Assembly: GCA_022824025.1 (NCBI GenBank)
Contig: JAJEBF010000061.1
Span: forward strand, 1 to 64,000
From: Caldilineaceae bacterium
GTDB lineage: Bacteria; Chloroflexota; Anaerolineae; Caldilineales; Caldilineaceae
Direction: 5' to 3'
DNA: 64,000 bases
The notes below the pieces were generated by a model that saw only the letters and a list, made by a program, of their open reading frames with translations, was not told the DNA's origin and ran no database searches. Positions 34,895-42,807 of this stretch are shown here, piece by piece (position 1 is the stretch's first letter; each line of letters opens with the position of its first letter). The translations under genes were made by a program, and so were the position numbers.

Positions 34895-34949
34895 CACTGA
34901 CCACTGACCACTGACCACTGACCACTGCAGTTCCGACCACTGCAGTTCT
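34895..34949. repeat. Heptamer array with a doubled CTGCAGTT tail
   Basis: Five or so TGACCAC units then CCACTGCAGTTCCG-ACCACTGCAGTTC: the tail motif itself is duplicated. It lies just upstream of the ilvE promoter. Confidence 0.88.
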
Positions 34950-34966
34950 TCCCGCGCGGTCAATTC

Positions 34967-34996
34967 TTAGCCTATCGGATTCTTACACTGTATAAT
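34967..34996 (+). promoter_or_regulatory. Promoter with perfect -10 before ilvE
   Basis: TATAAT at 34991-34996; the best -35 is TTAGCC, 18 bases upstream, which is weak. The leader to the ATG at 35110 is 113 bases and shows no known riboswitch. Confidence 0.55.
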
Positions 34997-35109
34997 GCAA
35001 ACAGGCTTGGCACTGCTGGAGGGCGGACCGCTCTCCCAGGCAACCACAACGAAGCCGGTTGGCCCGTCACCGCCAACCGGGCGCGCACCTGGCAAGAAGG
35101 AGTTCAGCG

Positions 35110-36033
35110 ATGGCGAAAATGCAAGCGGATTATATCTGGATGAACGGGGAGGTCATTCCGTGGGAGCAGGCAACGGTGCATGTATTCACCCATGCGCTGC
35201 ACTATGGCAGCAGCGCATTCGAGGGGATTCGCGCCTACGAAGTGAATGACGCCGCCGCCATCTTCCGAGGCCCGGAGCACTTTGAGCGGCTTCTCTACTC
35301 CTGCAAAGTAGCCCACATTCCATCGCCCTTGACGGTCGACGAATGGATGGAAGTGGCCAAAGCCGTCCTGCTCAAAAACGACCATCGCAGCGCCTATATC
35401 CGGCCGCTGGTCTTCCGCGGCTACGAAAGCCTGGGCGTCGATGGCCGCGGCTGCCCCGTAGACGCCATCCTCGCTTCCGTGCCATGGGGCCGCTATCTCG
35501 GAGCGGAAGCCATCGAAGAAGGTGTGGATGTCCAGGTAAGCAGTTGGCGGCGCATGGCTTCAAACATGCTCAGCCCAATGGCCAAGATCGGCGGCCAGTA
35601 CGTCAGCAGTCAGAATATCGTCATGGAGGCCAAAGACAACGGCTTCACCGAAGGCATCGCGCTCGACACCAACGGTCAGGTGAGCGAAGGCAGCGGCGAA
35701 AATATCTTCGTCATCTACAAAGGTGTTATCTATACACCGCCACTCGGCAGCAGCATCCTTGGCGGTATCACCCGCGACGCCGCCATCACCATCGCCCGCG
35801 ACCTGGGCTACGACCTGCGCGAACAGGCCATGACCCGCGAAATGCTCTACCTGGCCGACGAAATCTTCTTCACCGGCACCGCTGCCGAAATCACCCCCGT
35901 CCGCTCCGTGGACAGGCTGCCGGTCGGCGACGGCAAACGCGGCCCCATCACCCAGGCCATCCAGGGCGTCTTCTTCGGCATCCTCGAAGACAACATGCCG
36001 GACAAATGGGGCTGGCTGACCCAAGTAAAATGA
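35110..36033 (+). CDS. ilvE: Branched-chain amino-acid aminotransferase
   Basis: About 307 residues from the ATG seven bases after AAGGAG; a frame further upstream lacks a ribosome site. It transfers amino groups between glutamate and the keto acids of Val, Leu and Ile, using PLP. Class-IV transaminase motifs are clear: YIWMNGEVIPWEQATVHVFT, ALHYGSSAFEGIRAY, SAYIRPLVFRGYESLGVD, SPMAKIGGQYVSSQNIVMEA (with the PLP lysine), EGSGENIFVIYKGVIYTPPL and EIFFTGTAAEITPVRSVD. The length is normal. It has its own promoter and is followed by a convergent hairpin. Other ilv/leu genes are not in the window. Confidence 0.93.
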   Translation: MAKMQADYIWMNGEVIPWEQATVHVFTHALHYGSSAFEGIRAYEVNDAAAIFRGPEHFERLLYSCKVAHIPSPLTVDEWMEVAKAVLLKNDHRSAYIRPLVFRGYESLGVDGRGCPVDAILASVPWGRYLGAEAIEEGVDVQVSSWRRMASNMLSPMAKIGGQYVSSQNIVMEAKDNGFTEGIALDTNGQVSEGSGENIFVIYKGVIYTPPLGSSILGGITRDAAITIARDLGYDLREQAMTREMLYLADEIFFTGTAAEITPVRSVDRLPVGDGKRGPITQAIQGVFFGILEDNMPDKWGWLTQVK

Positions 36034-36039
36034 CCGAAC

Positions 36040-36074
36040 AGTGAGGAGTGGTTTTCCTCCGCTCCTCACTCCTT
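36040..36074. terminator. Hairpin terminator between convergent genes
   Basis: AGTGAGGAG and CTCCTCACT form a nine-pair stem around 13 bases, followed by CCTTTTCC on the plus strand. It ends ilvE transcription and overlaps the last codons of the convergent minus-strand gene. Confidence 0.7.
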
Positions 36075-36995
36075 TTCCGCAACCTGCCCAAACCAGCGTT
36101 CTTCCAGGAAGTCCAGCCGCCCTTCCTCCTCCAGCGCCGCCATCGCCTCAAAGAGCGCCCCCCGCAACACCGGCGCCTTAACAGACACCGCGATCACATA
36201 AGGATCCTCGTCGAGCACGTCGCCTACAGCCCCTATCCGCTTGCCTTCGCCCTGCGCCAGACGCAGCGTGACGCCGTCGATCAACAGGGCGTCGCTCGCG
36301 CCGCTGACCAGGGCCTGGATCGCCTTCTCCGAAGATTCGAACGGCATCCGCTCAAATTCCGCGCCCTCCCGTTGCAGGCGGCGGGCAATCGCGTCGCCCC
36401 GGCTGCCCCACTCCACCGCCACCGTACCCCCATCCAGGTCCGCGACCTCCTCGTACGGCGCGTCGGCGCGGGCAGCAAGCCAAACGCCGGCCTCGAAATA
36501 GGGCGGCAGGTAATATACGTCTTTCGTCATGCGGGCATTGAACGGAAACGCGCTGATCACTGCGTCTACGCGGCCGACCAGCAGCGCATCCAACAGACTG
36601 TCGAACCCGATCGCAACGATCTCGGCCTCCAGCCCCCACTGCGCCGCGATCTCCCGCGCCAGGTCCACGTCATAGCCGATCGGCGCGCCCTCCGCATCCA
36701 GCATCTCAAATGGCGGAAAACTCGGGTCCATGCCCACACGCCAGCTCCCCCTTTCCTGCATCATGAGCCAGGTCTCGTCCACCGCCGGCCCGCTTGTGCG
36801 CAGTAGGAGCCACCCGCCAACCGCCAGCGCCAGTATAAGGACAGCGATCCACAACCGCGGCCGCGATTCGAAACTGCGCCGCACGTCAAACCCGGTCCAG
36901 CGGTTGCCATCGCTCCCTGCAACCAGCCACTGCCGGTCGGAACCGCCCGGCGCCGCCAAGGTTTCTTTCTCCCCGTGCCTTTCCTTGTCCGTCAT
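36066..36995 (-). CDS. Membrane-anchored family-3 solute-binding protein
   Basis: The 309-residue protein has a hydrophilic N-terminus, one membrane span at about 48-66 (LWIAVLILALAVGGWLLL), then a complete family-3 binding domain: GSWRVGMDPSFPPFEMLDAE, IGYDVDLAREIAAQWGLEAE, FDSLLDALLVGRVDAVISAF, VYYLPPYFEAGVWLAARAD, TVAVEWGSRGDAIARRLQRE and GRLDFLEERWFG. Such domains bind amino acids or related small molecules. Instead of a lipobox it has an uncleaved-looking anchor after a 47-residue cytoplasmic tail, an unusual topology for a transporter component. It overlaps the glycosidase gene by four bases (ATGA), and no permease genes are near. Confidence 0.85.
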   Translation of the reverse strand: MTDKERHGEKETLAAPGGSDRQWLVAGSDGNRWTGFDVRRSFESRPRLWIAVLILALAVGGWLLLRTSGPAVDETWLMMQERGSWRVGMDPSFPPFEMLDAEGAPIGYDVDLAREIAAQWGLEAEIVAIGFDSLLDALLVGRVDAVISAFPFNARMTKDVYYLPPYFEAGVWLAARADAPYEEVADLDGGTVAVEWGSRGDAIARRLQREGAEFERMPFESSEKAIQALVSGASDALLIDGVTLRLAQGEGKRIGAVGDVLDEDPYVIAVSVKAPVLRGALFEAMAALEEEGRLDFLEERWFGQVAEKE

Positions 36996-38170
36996 GGCGC
37001 CTCGAACCGCCCCGCCGCGTATCGCTGCATCTCCAGATAGATCGCCTTGGGCTCAAAGTCAGTGTCGACAAAGGTGTAGTAGTCCTGGTAACTCTTCTGA
37101 TCCCAGGGGAAGCGAAACACCCACAGACAGACGCTCTCCATCCACGGCCACTCGCCCGAGGCAATCTCGTACGCCCGGGCCGAGTTGAGAATCCGCTGGG
37201 CCGGACGCACTGCTCTCGTCCAGCGAGGATGGTCGTTCCAACCGCCTTCTGTGATCATCGCCGTCTTATCGCCATCGCCGTTCCGCACCATAATCTCCCG
37301 CAGAAGTTCGGAGCGCCGAAAGTTGATGACCGATTCGCCCGCCGGCTCGTCCGCGTCGAATCCCAGGCCGTACGCGTGAATAGCCAGTATGTCGAAGTAG
37401 CCGGCCGCGCCCGCGTCGTACATCGCCTGCAGGTAGTCCAGATCGTTCATACTCCACTCGCTCCCCGGCGGGTCCAGCGTCGGCGCAAGCGCCCCCGCCA
37501 GCACCTGCACATCCGGGGCAGCCGCTTTCACCATCGGATAAACCACCTTCAACATCTTGACATAGGATGCCGGATCGACCGGACGAAAACCCCATTCCAG
37601 GCTCAGGTTCGGCTCGTTCCAAATGATCAGATATTGGACTTTTCCCTGATAGCGCCGCACGAATTCAACAGCGTAATGCCCGAACGCCTCGTAGTTTTCC
37701 TCCGCCAGGTAGAGATGATGGGAATCTTCCGGACGCGCCCACTCCGGCACGTAACCCAGGCGGGCTATCACGGTAAGCCCTTGCCGGTTGGCGTGATCGA
37801 TGACCAGATCCGGGTGGCTCCATTCGTATTGGCCCCGTTTCGATTCGTAGTAGGCCCAGGGAAAGTACTCAACGATCCACGGCGCGCCCATCTCCCGCAC
37901 CATTTCGAGGCTGCGCTTTATCTTGGCCGCGTCCGGCTCATCCGTCAGGCGCGTGTGGACACCCATTTTGAGGTTGATCGTTGTGACCGTTCGCTGCGGG
38001 CCCAAGGGGACCCAGTTGCGGAAGTAGGATCGATAGGTCAATCCGACCAGGCTGCACAGAAAAAGCGTCCCAATCAGCTTTCGGGCGCGAGGCGACCAAT
38101 TTGCGAGCCACTGCATGAAGTTTAGTAAGTATGGTTTCCTGCGCAAATAAGAGGCGAAGCGGCCAATCAT
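36992..38170 (-). CDS. Clan-A glycoside hydrolase-like protein with N-terminal anchor
   Basis: The 392-residue protein has a single membrane span (LIGTLFLCSLVGLTY, about 33-48) and a TIM-barrel domain. GAPWIVEYFPWAYYESKRGQ, YVPEWARPED, YLIIWNEPNLSLEWGF with the acid/base Glu (about E186), ILAIHAYGLGF, and KTAMITEGGWN with the nucleophile Glu (about residue 305) fit clan GH-A (GH5/GH39-like). The C-terminal half of the protein at 53330 is a paralogue with the same layout. Start: TTG or ATG three bases apart, the ATG is reported; the ribosome site is weak. It is probably exposed outside, and its stop overlaps the start of the solute-binding gene. The sugar substrate is unknown. Confidence 0.8.
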   Translation of the reverse strand: MIGRFASYLRRKPYLLNFMQWLANWSPRARKLIGTLFLCSLVGLTYRSYFRNWVPLGPQRTVTTINLKMGVHTRLTDEPDAAKIKRSLEMVREMGAPWIVEYFPWAYYESKRGQYEWSHPDLVIDHANRQGLTVIARLGYVPEWARPEDSHHLYLAEENYEAFGHYAVEFVRRYQGKVQYLIIWNEPNLSLEWGFRPVDPASYVKMLKVVYPMVKAAAPDVQVLAGALAPTLDPPGSEWSMNDLDYLQAMYDAGAAGYFDILAIHAYGLGFDADEPAGESVINFRRSELLREIMVRNGDGDKTAMITEGGWNDHPRWTRAVRPAQRILNSARAYEIASGEWPWMESVCLWVFRFPWDQKSYQDYYTFVDTDFEPKAIYLEMQRYAAGRFEAP

Positions 38171-38197
38171 CAACAGGAAAGGGGAGTCATGCGGTTT

Positions 38198-38752
38198 CTA
38201 TAACTTTTCCCGCAACTCATCTTCATCTTCATCATCATCGAGAGGTATTGCGGGAGAAAACGCAAGCTCCCCCTCTGTTTCTGCCGGCGCGTCCTGCTCC
38301 TGCGGCGCTTGGCTGGCTTCGATTGCCTGAATTCCATTCTCAGCCTGATGCAGCGAATTGTTCAGTTTGTCCCGCAGCCGGTATAACACATCGAGCGCAT
38401 ATACTTCGGCTTCATCGACAAGCCGGATCGCCTCCGCGTGTCCATGCGCGATGATTCTTTCCGCTTCCTCACGCGCGCGTTCGGTGATCTCGTCCTCGCT
38501 GACAACCTGGATCGCCTGCTGCTCCGCGTGCGCGACGATCTGCTCCGCCCGGGCCTGCGCATCACTCAATATGCGGTCGCGCTCCGTTATCATCCGCTCG
38601 CTTTCTTTGATCGCGCTCGGTATGCTGATACGCATCTGATCGATCAGCCGGAGACACTCCTCCGAATTCACGATCAAAGAGGGCGAAAATGGCACCCGCC
38701 ACCCTCTATTCAGAGTCTGTTCAAGTTGATCCACCAGTTGTAGAATTTCCAT
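38198..38752 (-). CDS. Coiled-coil protein downstream of coaD
   Basis: About 184 residues from the ATG two bases after coaD (a longer frame would overlap coaD by 34 bases). It begins MEILQLVDQLEQTLNRGWRV and SLIVNSEECLRLIDQMRISI, then a long charged helix rich in Ala/Glu/Arg (ERDRILSDAQARAEQIVAHA, EEAERIIAHGHAEAIRLVDE). The acidic tail ends DDDEDEDELREKL. Proteins of this build, often named ATP-synthase-b-like or DivIVA-like, commonly sit beside coaD in Chloroflexota and Firmicutes relatives; the function is unknown to me. The pairing suggests a conserved cell-envelope or division-related role (inferred). Confidence 0.75.
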   Translation of the reverse strand: MEILQLVDQLEQTLNRGWRVPFSPSLIVNSEECLRLIDQMRISIPSAIKESERMITERDRILSDAQARAEQIVAHAEQQAIQVVSEDEITERAREEAERIIAHGHAEAIRLVDEAEVYALDVLYRLRDKLNNSLHQAENGIQAIEASQAPQEQDAPAETEGELAFSPAIPLDDDEDEDELREKL

Positions 38753-38754
38753 GG

Positions 38755-39309
38755 TCAGTTTGAACTTTCGTTTGACAGCTCCCGGCAACCGCCAGAATCC
38801 TGAAACCCAATGCCTCTCCGCTCGTCCCCGCCCTCCGCAAACCGTTGCCGTAACGCCTGCTCAGCATACGGCGTCACCCAATGGGAAACATCGCCGTCCA
38901 GGCTCGCCACTTCCTTCAGAATCGTGGAACTGAGATAGATGTACTCCGTGCTGCACAGCAGATAACATGTCTCAATCTGGGGCGCCATCAGCCGGTTGGC
39001 CATGTCAATGCGGGATTCAAATGAGAGATCATCCACATTTCTGATCCCGCGTACGATCACCCGGACTCCATGTCGCAGTGCCCATTTTACCGTTAGTCCG
39101 CTATATGACACAATCGAAATATTCTTCACGTCTCCGAGGGCTTCTTCCGCCAGCTCGATGCGCTCTTCCGTAGAAAAAAGCAACCGTTTGGCCGGCGCGT
39201 CAAAGACCGTCACAAGCAACTCATCAAACAGCGCAGCCGCACGGCGGGCGATATCCAGGTGGCCGTTATGGAAAGGATCAAAACTGCCCGGGTAGATGGC
39301 GCGGGTCAT
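38755..39309 (-). CDS. coaD: Phosphopantetheine adenylyltransferase
   Basis: Translated from ATG-ACC-CGC as MTRAIYPGSFDPFHNGHLDI, giving 184 residues; an upstream in-frame extension lacks family match. CoaD transfers AMP from ATP to 4'-phosphopantetheine in coenzyme A synthesis. The nucleotidyltransferase motif is PGSFDPFHNGHLDI with the HxGH-like NGH; KWALRHGVRVIVRGIRNVDD and YIYLSSTILKEVASL with the C-terminal S-S-T are also present. The chain has about 20 extra C-terminal residues beyond the usual 160. It is part of a minus-strand run with a HAD phosphatase upstream and the coiled-coil gene downstream. Confidence 0.93.
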   Translation of the reverse strand: MTRAIYPGSFDPFHNGHLDIARRAAALFDELLVTVFDAPAKRLLFSTEERIELAEEALGDVKNISIVSYSGLTVKWALRHGVRVIVRGIRNVDDLSFESRIDMANRLMAPQIETCYLLCSTEYIYLSSTILKEVASLDGDVSHWVTPYAEQALRQRFAEGGDERRGIGFQDSGGCRELSNESSN

Positions 39310-39371
39310 GGAGCGTCTTCTTTCCCACAGATTTCCAAGCGACGACAGGCTTGACTGTGAAGCATCCGGGT

Positions 39372-40055
39372 TCAAGTTTCCGTTCGGTCAGCGTCAATAC
39401 GATCAAAACAGGCGATCAGTTCATCCGGAGCCATGCTGGCAATCGAATCCAGAAAGAGATCCGCGCCCGAAAAGTCGGAAACGCGGGTAATCTGGTTCGG
39501 CACCGAAACGCAGCGCAGACCAGCCCGTTGCGCGCCAATCATGCCGTTGTAAGAGTCTTCGATCGCGACTGCCCGCCGGGGCGAAACCTCCAGCCTCTGC
39601 GCCGCCAGCCGGTAGAGGGCCGGGTCCGGCTTAACCCGTTCCACGTCATCCGCGGTGACAACCGCCGCAAAACGCTCGCGCAGCCCCAGTCGCTTCAAAT
39701 GCGACTCAACCCATTCGCGGTCCGAGCTTGACGCCACTGCCAGCCGCAAACCTCGCCGCTCGGCTGCCGCTATCAACTCCAGCACGCCAGACATTATCGG
39801 TTGGGCCTGAATCAGAGCCATATATCGCTTCCGACGCTCCCTTCGTAACCCCTCCCGGTCGATTTCTCTGCCCAGTAAACTCTCCAGATGATCATGTGGC
39901 GCAAACTCACCCGTGCCGCCCCCGACCGCTTGCAGCCACAGCTCCAGCCGCAACTCGACCCCATATCGGCTGAAAATCTCCTGCCAAGTCTGGAAATCAG
40001 GCGTCTCAGTGTCCAGAATCGTTCCGTCAAAATCAAAAACTATCGCCTGCAGCAC
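39372..40055 (-). CDS. HAD-family hydrolase, phosphoglucomutase-like
   Basis: About 227 residues from GTG, chosen because AAGGGGGAG lies seven bases before it; a 23-residue longer frame has no such site. HAD motif I is IVFDFDGTILDTE, motif II LAVASSSDREWV, motif III VKPDPALYRLAA, and motif IV AVAIEDSYNGMIGAQRAGL. The helical cap (residues 17-80) makes it subfamily IA, like beta-phosphoglucomutase or sugar-phosphate phosphatases. The substrate is not determined by sequence. It lies between hemW and coaD on the same strand. Confidence 0.88.
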   Translation of the reverse strand: MLQAIVFDFDGTILDTETPDFQTWQEIFSRYGVELRLELWLQAVGGGTGEFAPHDHLESLLGREIDREGLRRERRKRYMALIQAQPIMSGVLELIAAAERRGLRLAVASSSDREWVESHLKRLGLRERFAAVVTADDVERVKPDPALYRLAAQRLEVSPRRAVAIEDSYNGMIGAQRAGLRCVSVPNQITRVSDFSGADLFLDSIASMAPDELIACFDRIDADRTET

Positions 40056-40151
40056 AGGTAGACTCCCCCTTGTTTTGGCCGCGAATTTCGCGCTGCGCTT
40101 TAACTCCTCAGACGCGGCCAACATTCGATTTGGCGTTCGTTCACCCAGAAC

Positions 40152-41609
40152 TCAGGCGATGAACTCGCTGAAGACGCGGTCCCCCACGAGCAGCCCTCTG
40201 GAGGTCAAACGCACTCGTTTCCCATCAGATTCCAGCAAACCGCTCCCCTGCAATCGATCGAGAGCGGGCCCAAATGCAGCCCCCAAGGGCTGTCCGTGCA
40301 TCGCCTCAAAACGGGAATACGGGACCCCCTCCTCCACCAGACGCAGTCCCAACATCATCGTTTCGCCCATCGACACCTCGGCCGGCAACGCCTCCTGAAA
40401 ATCAACGGGACTCTCCCCCGTCTCAACGCGCCGGATGTAGCCCTGGACCCCCTTGCGATTGGCCCATCGTATGGCAGCCGCCGCCGAGTCCGCCTCCTCG
40501 CCTTCCTGGCTGCCGCCGCCGGACAGGAATGAAAGGCCCGGCATGGACTCGCCTCGCAACGAAACAGGGCAGCGCATGTGACTGTGCGCTCCTGGCCCAA
40601 CGCCAATCCACTCCTGATTGCGCCAGTACAGAAGATTGTGCCGGCAGGCGTATCCCGCGCCGCGTGACCAGTTGGACACCTCGTACTGGTCGTAACCTGC
40701 CGACAGCAGACCGGCCATCGCCGTCTCGTACATTTCAGCGGCTATGTCATCGTCAGGCGCAACCGTCTTGCCGGTTGCTACCCAGTGCGCCAGGGGCGTA
40801 TCCGGTTCGACGATCAGGCTGTACAGGCTGAGGTGCCGGGGAGCCAGCGCCAGGGCCTTTTCCAAGGTGTCGTTCCAGGCCTGGACCGACTGCCCGGGCA
40901 GTCCAAACATGAAATCCAGATTGATGTTGGCAAAGCCCGCCTCTGTCGCCGCGTCATAGGCGCGCAGGGCCTCGTCCGCGTCGTGGATGCGCCCCAGAAA
41001 CGCCAATTCGTCCGCCTGAAAACTCTGCACGCCCATGCTCAGACGGTTCACGCCCAAACGACGCAGCAAGGAAAACTGCCCCCGATCCTCGATTCCGGGG
41101 TTGGCCTCACTGCTTATCTCAGCGTCGGCTGCCAGCGAGAAACGGTCGTGTACCAATGACAGGATCTGCGCCAACTGGCTCGATCCAAGCGCTGTTGGCG
41201 TACCCCCGCCCAGAAATACCGTATCCACCCTCCGCCCGTCGAGGCGCGTTGCCCACCAGTCCATCTCCCGGCACAAAGCTTCGGTATAGGCTTCATAGAG
41301 CGACTCCAGCCCGGCGTACGTGTTGAAGTCGCAGTAGGGACACTTCCGGGCGCAAAAGGGAATATGGATGTAGAGCCCAAGTGGTTCCGCGCCAGACGGC
41401 GGATTCGCTGTGACCGTCGACTGGCCGGCAACCTGCCCCTCTCCGCTCCAGACTATGCCGTCCTTCACGGATCCATTCGCCAAACCTGCGGCAGCCTTCC
41501 TCGTTGTCGCGCCCGGCGCGCATCCGCCGCATTCAGAACTCGCCCCCGCCCCTTCACGCGCGCGGCCCCCTCTCTCTGTCGGCGTCAATGCAGCCAAGCC
41601 ACTCATCAA
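40152..41609 (-). CDS. hemW: Radical SAM heme chaperone HemW
   Basis: The protein matches HemW from about residue 76: LGLYIHIPFCARKCPYCDFN with CxxxCxxC for the 4Fe-4S cluster, DTVFLGGGTPTALGSSQLAQ, SSEANPGIEDRGQFSLLRRL, NRLSMGVQSFQADELAFLGR, NINLDFMFGLPGQSVQAWND and EWIGVGPGAHSH. HemW binds heme and is no longer thought to be a coproporphyrinogen oxidase. The first 75 residues (up to 485 total) are low-complexity and probably not translated; a later start, for example at an internal GTG, is likely but no ribosome site decides it. A Ser/Gly/Glu insert (LSGGGSQEGEEADSAAA) interrupts the C-terminal part. Confidence 0.9.
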   Translation of the reverse strand: MMSGLAALTPTERGGRAREGAGASSECGGCAPGATTRKAAAGLANGSVKDGIVWSGEGQVAGQSTVTANPPSGAEPLGLYIHIPFCARKCPYCDFNTYAGLESLYEAYTEALCREMDWWATRLDGRRVDTVFLGGGTPTALGSSQLAQILSLVHDRFSLAADAEISSEANPGIEDRGQFSLLRRLGVNRLSMGVQSFQADELAFLGRIHDADEALRAYDAATEAGFANINLDFMFGLPGQSVQAWNDTLEKALALAPRHLSLYSLIVEPDTPLAHWVATGKTVAPDDDIAAEMYETAMAGLLSAGYDQYEVSNWSRGAGYACRHNLLYWRNQEWIGVGPGAHSHMRCPVSLRGESMPGLSFLSGGGSQEGEEADSAAAAIRWANRKGVQGYIRRVETGESPVDFQEALPAEVSMGETMMLGLRLVEEGVPYSRFEAMHGQPLGAAFGPALDRLQGSGLLESDGKRVRLTSRGLLVGDRVFSEFIA

Positions 41610-41694
41610 CCCTGATGCCTCGTTCGTTGGGCGCGCAAAGAGAAGCGGGTATCGAAAAGGGAGTATGCCTCGCCTTTCACCCCCGCCCCTGCGG

Positions 41695-42423
41695 TCAGGG
41701 ATTCTCCAACCGGAACCCGTGACCGCGCACAGTTACAATGAAGTTGGATCTCTCGTCGTGCTCGGAAAGCCGCTCCCGCAGCCGGCGCACGAGAGCGTCT
41801 ATCGCTTGCTTGCTCACCCCTGCGCCGCTAGTCTCCGGCCAGACCGCCTGAACGATCTGTTCCCGAGTCATCACCCCGCCCCCCTCATGCCAAAGCGCGC
41901 TCAACAACCGGTACTGATGCAAACTCAAAGGGGGCTCCAGCAGCGAGCCGTTCAGCCACACCTGCCGAGTTTCCTCCTCAATCCGCAATCCGGTCTCAGA
42001 CTGCGTATCGTTTTCAGACGAGTCCAGCGTCAAAGGCGTAGTCGCTTCATCATCGACAAAGGACAGTTTGAAACGAAGGGCAATCTGCACCTCGTCGCCG
42101 TCAGAAAGGCTATGCGACGCGTCGGCAATATCCACTCCATTGACGTGTGTTCCGTTCTTACTGCCCAGGTCCTGAATCGAATACCCATAACCGTCCCAGA
42201 AAATTCGGGCGTGGTTGCGGCTCACCTGCCGGTCTGGAAGGGTAACATGGCACTCATCGTGACGGCCTATGATCAAGGGCGTGGTACGGCTGAGGGGCCA
42301 GCCCTGACCGGTCTGATTGCCATGGCGGAGGATCAGCATTGCCGTCTCACGTTGTCTGTCGGCGGGCCGCGCGCCCCGAGAATCGATCAAACGTTGTTCA
42401 GCGTTGTTACCCTCTTGCGTCAT
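41695..42423 (-). CDS. FHA-winged-helix regulator
   Basis: The 242-residue protein has an FHA domain at about 28-118: PLIIGRHDECHVTLPDRQVS, SRNHARI and LGSKNGTHVNG contain the phosphothreonine-binding Gly-Arg, Ser-x-x-His and Asn-Gly residues. A C-terminal OmpR-type winged helix follows (about 145-240; LSLHQYRLLSALWHEGGGVM, REQIVQAVWPET, IDALVRRLRERLSE, VTVRGHGFRLE). It should bind a phosphorylated partner and DNA. AGAGGGA lies seven bases before the ATG. It is divergent from a Ser/Thr kinase gene 384 bases away, the natural source of the phosphothreonine (inference). EmbR of actinobacteria has the same two domains in the opposite order. Confidence 0.88.
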   Translation of the reverse strand: MTQEGNNAEQRLIDSRGARPADRQRETAMLILRHGNQTGQGWPLSRTTPLIIGRHDECHVTLPDRQVSRNHARIFWDGYGYSIQDLGSKNGTHVNGVDIADASHSLSDGDEVQIALRFKLSFVDDEATTPLTLDSSENDTQSETGLRIEEETRQVWLNGSLLEPPLSLHQYRLLSALWHEGGGVMTREQIVQAVWPETSGAGVSKQAIDALVRRLRERLSEHDERSNFIVTVRGHGFRLENP

Positions 42424-42807
42424 TTCCGTCCCTCTTGCGACTACCTTGCAAGGACAACTATTTTTGTCGCTTGCACTTTTTGCCTTCTTGTATTTATAGT
42501 GTGGTTCTTAGCATCCTGGCCTTCAATATACTATGGCAACAGGAAGCCTGAAAACCTGATGTAGCGATGTCAGGGGGGAAATTCATTATAACGAACCAAG
42601 TATGATCCGTCAACAGATTTTCTGGATTGGGAGCGCAATCCGGCTCCGGCATGGCCCGAATCGTCTGGTCCCATGCTTCAAAAATCTGCCTTCCGCAGCA
42701 TCTGTTTTGTGTCTGAGCTCTCTCCAATGCGCACAGAAAGCCGCTAACATTCGCTCCACATAAACGGGCCTGCTTCAACGTCTATTCCAGTCTCTCAGAG
42801 GTGTCTT
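42424..42807. other. Divergent intergenic region between regulator and kinase
   Basis: The AT-richer part at 42460-42540 probably holds the promoters of both genes (for example TATAAA on the minus strand near 42498), but no well-spaced -35/-10 pair stands out. No gene was seen. Confidence 0.45.
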
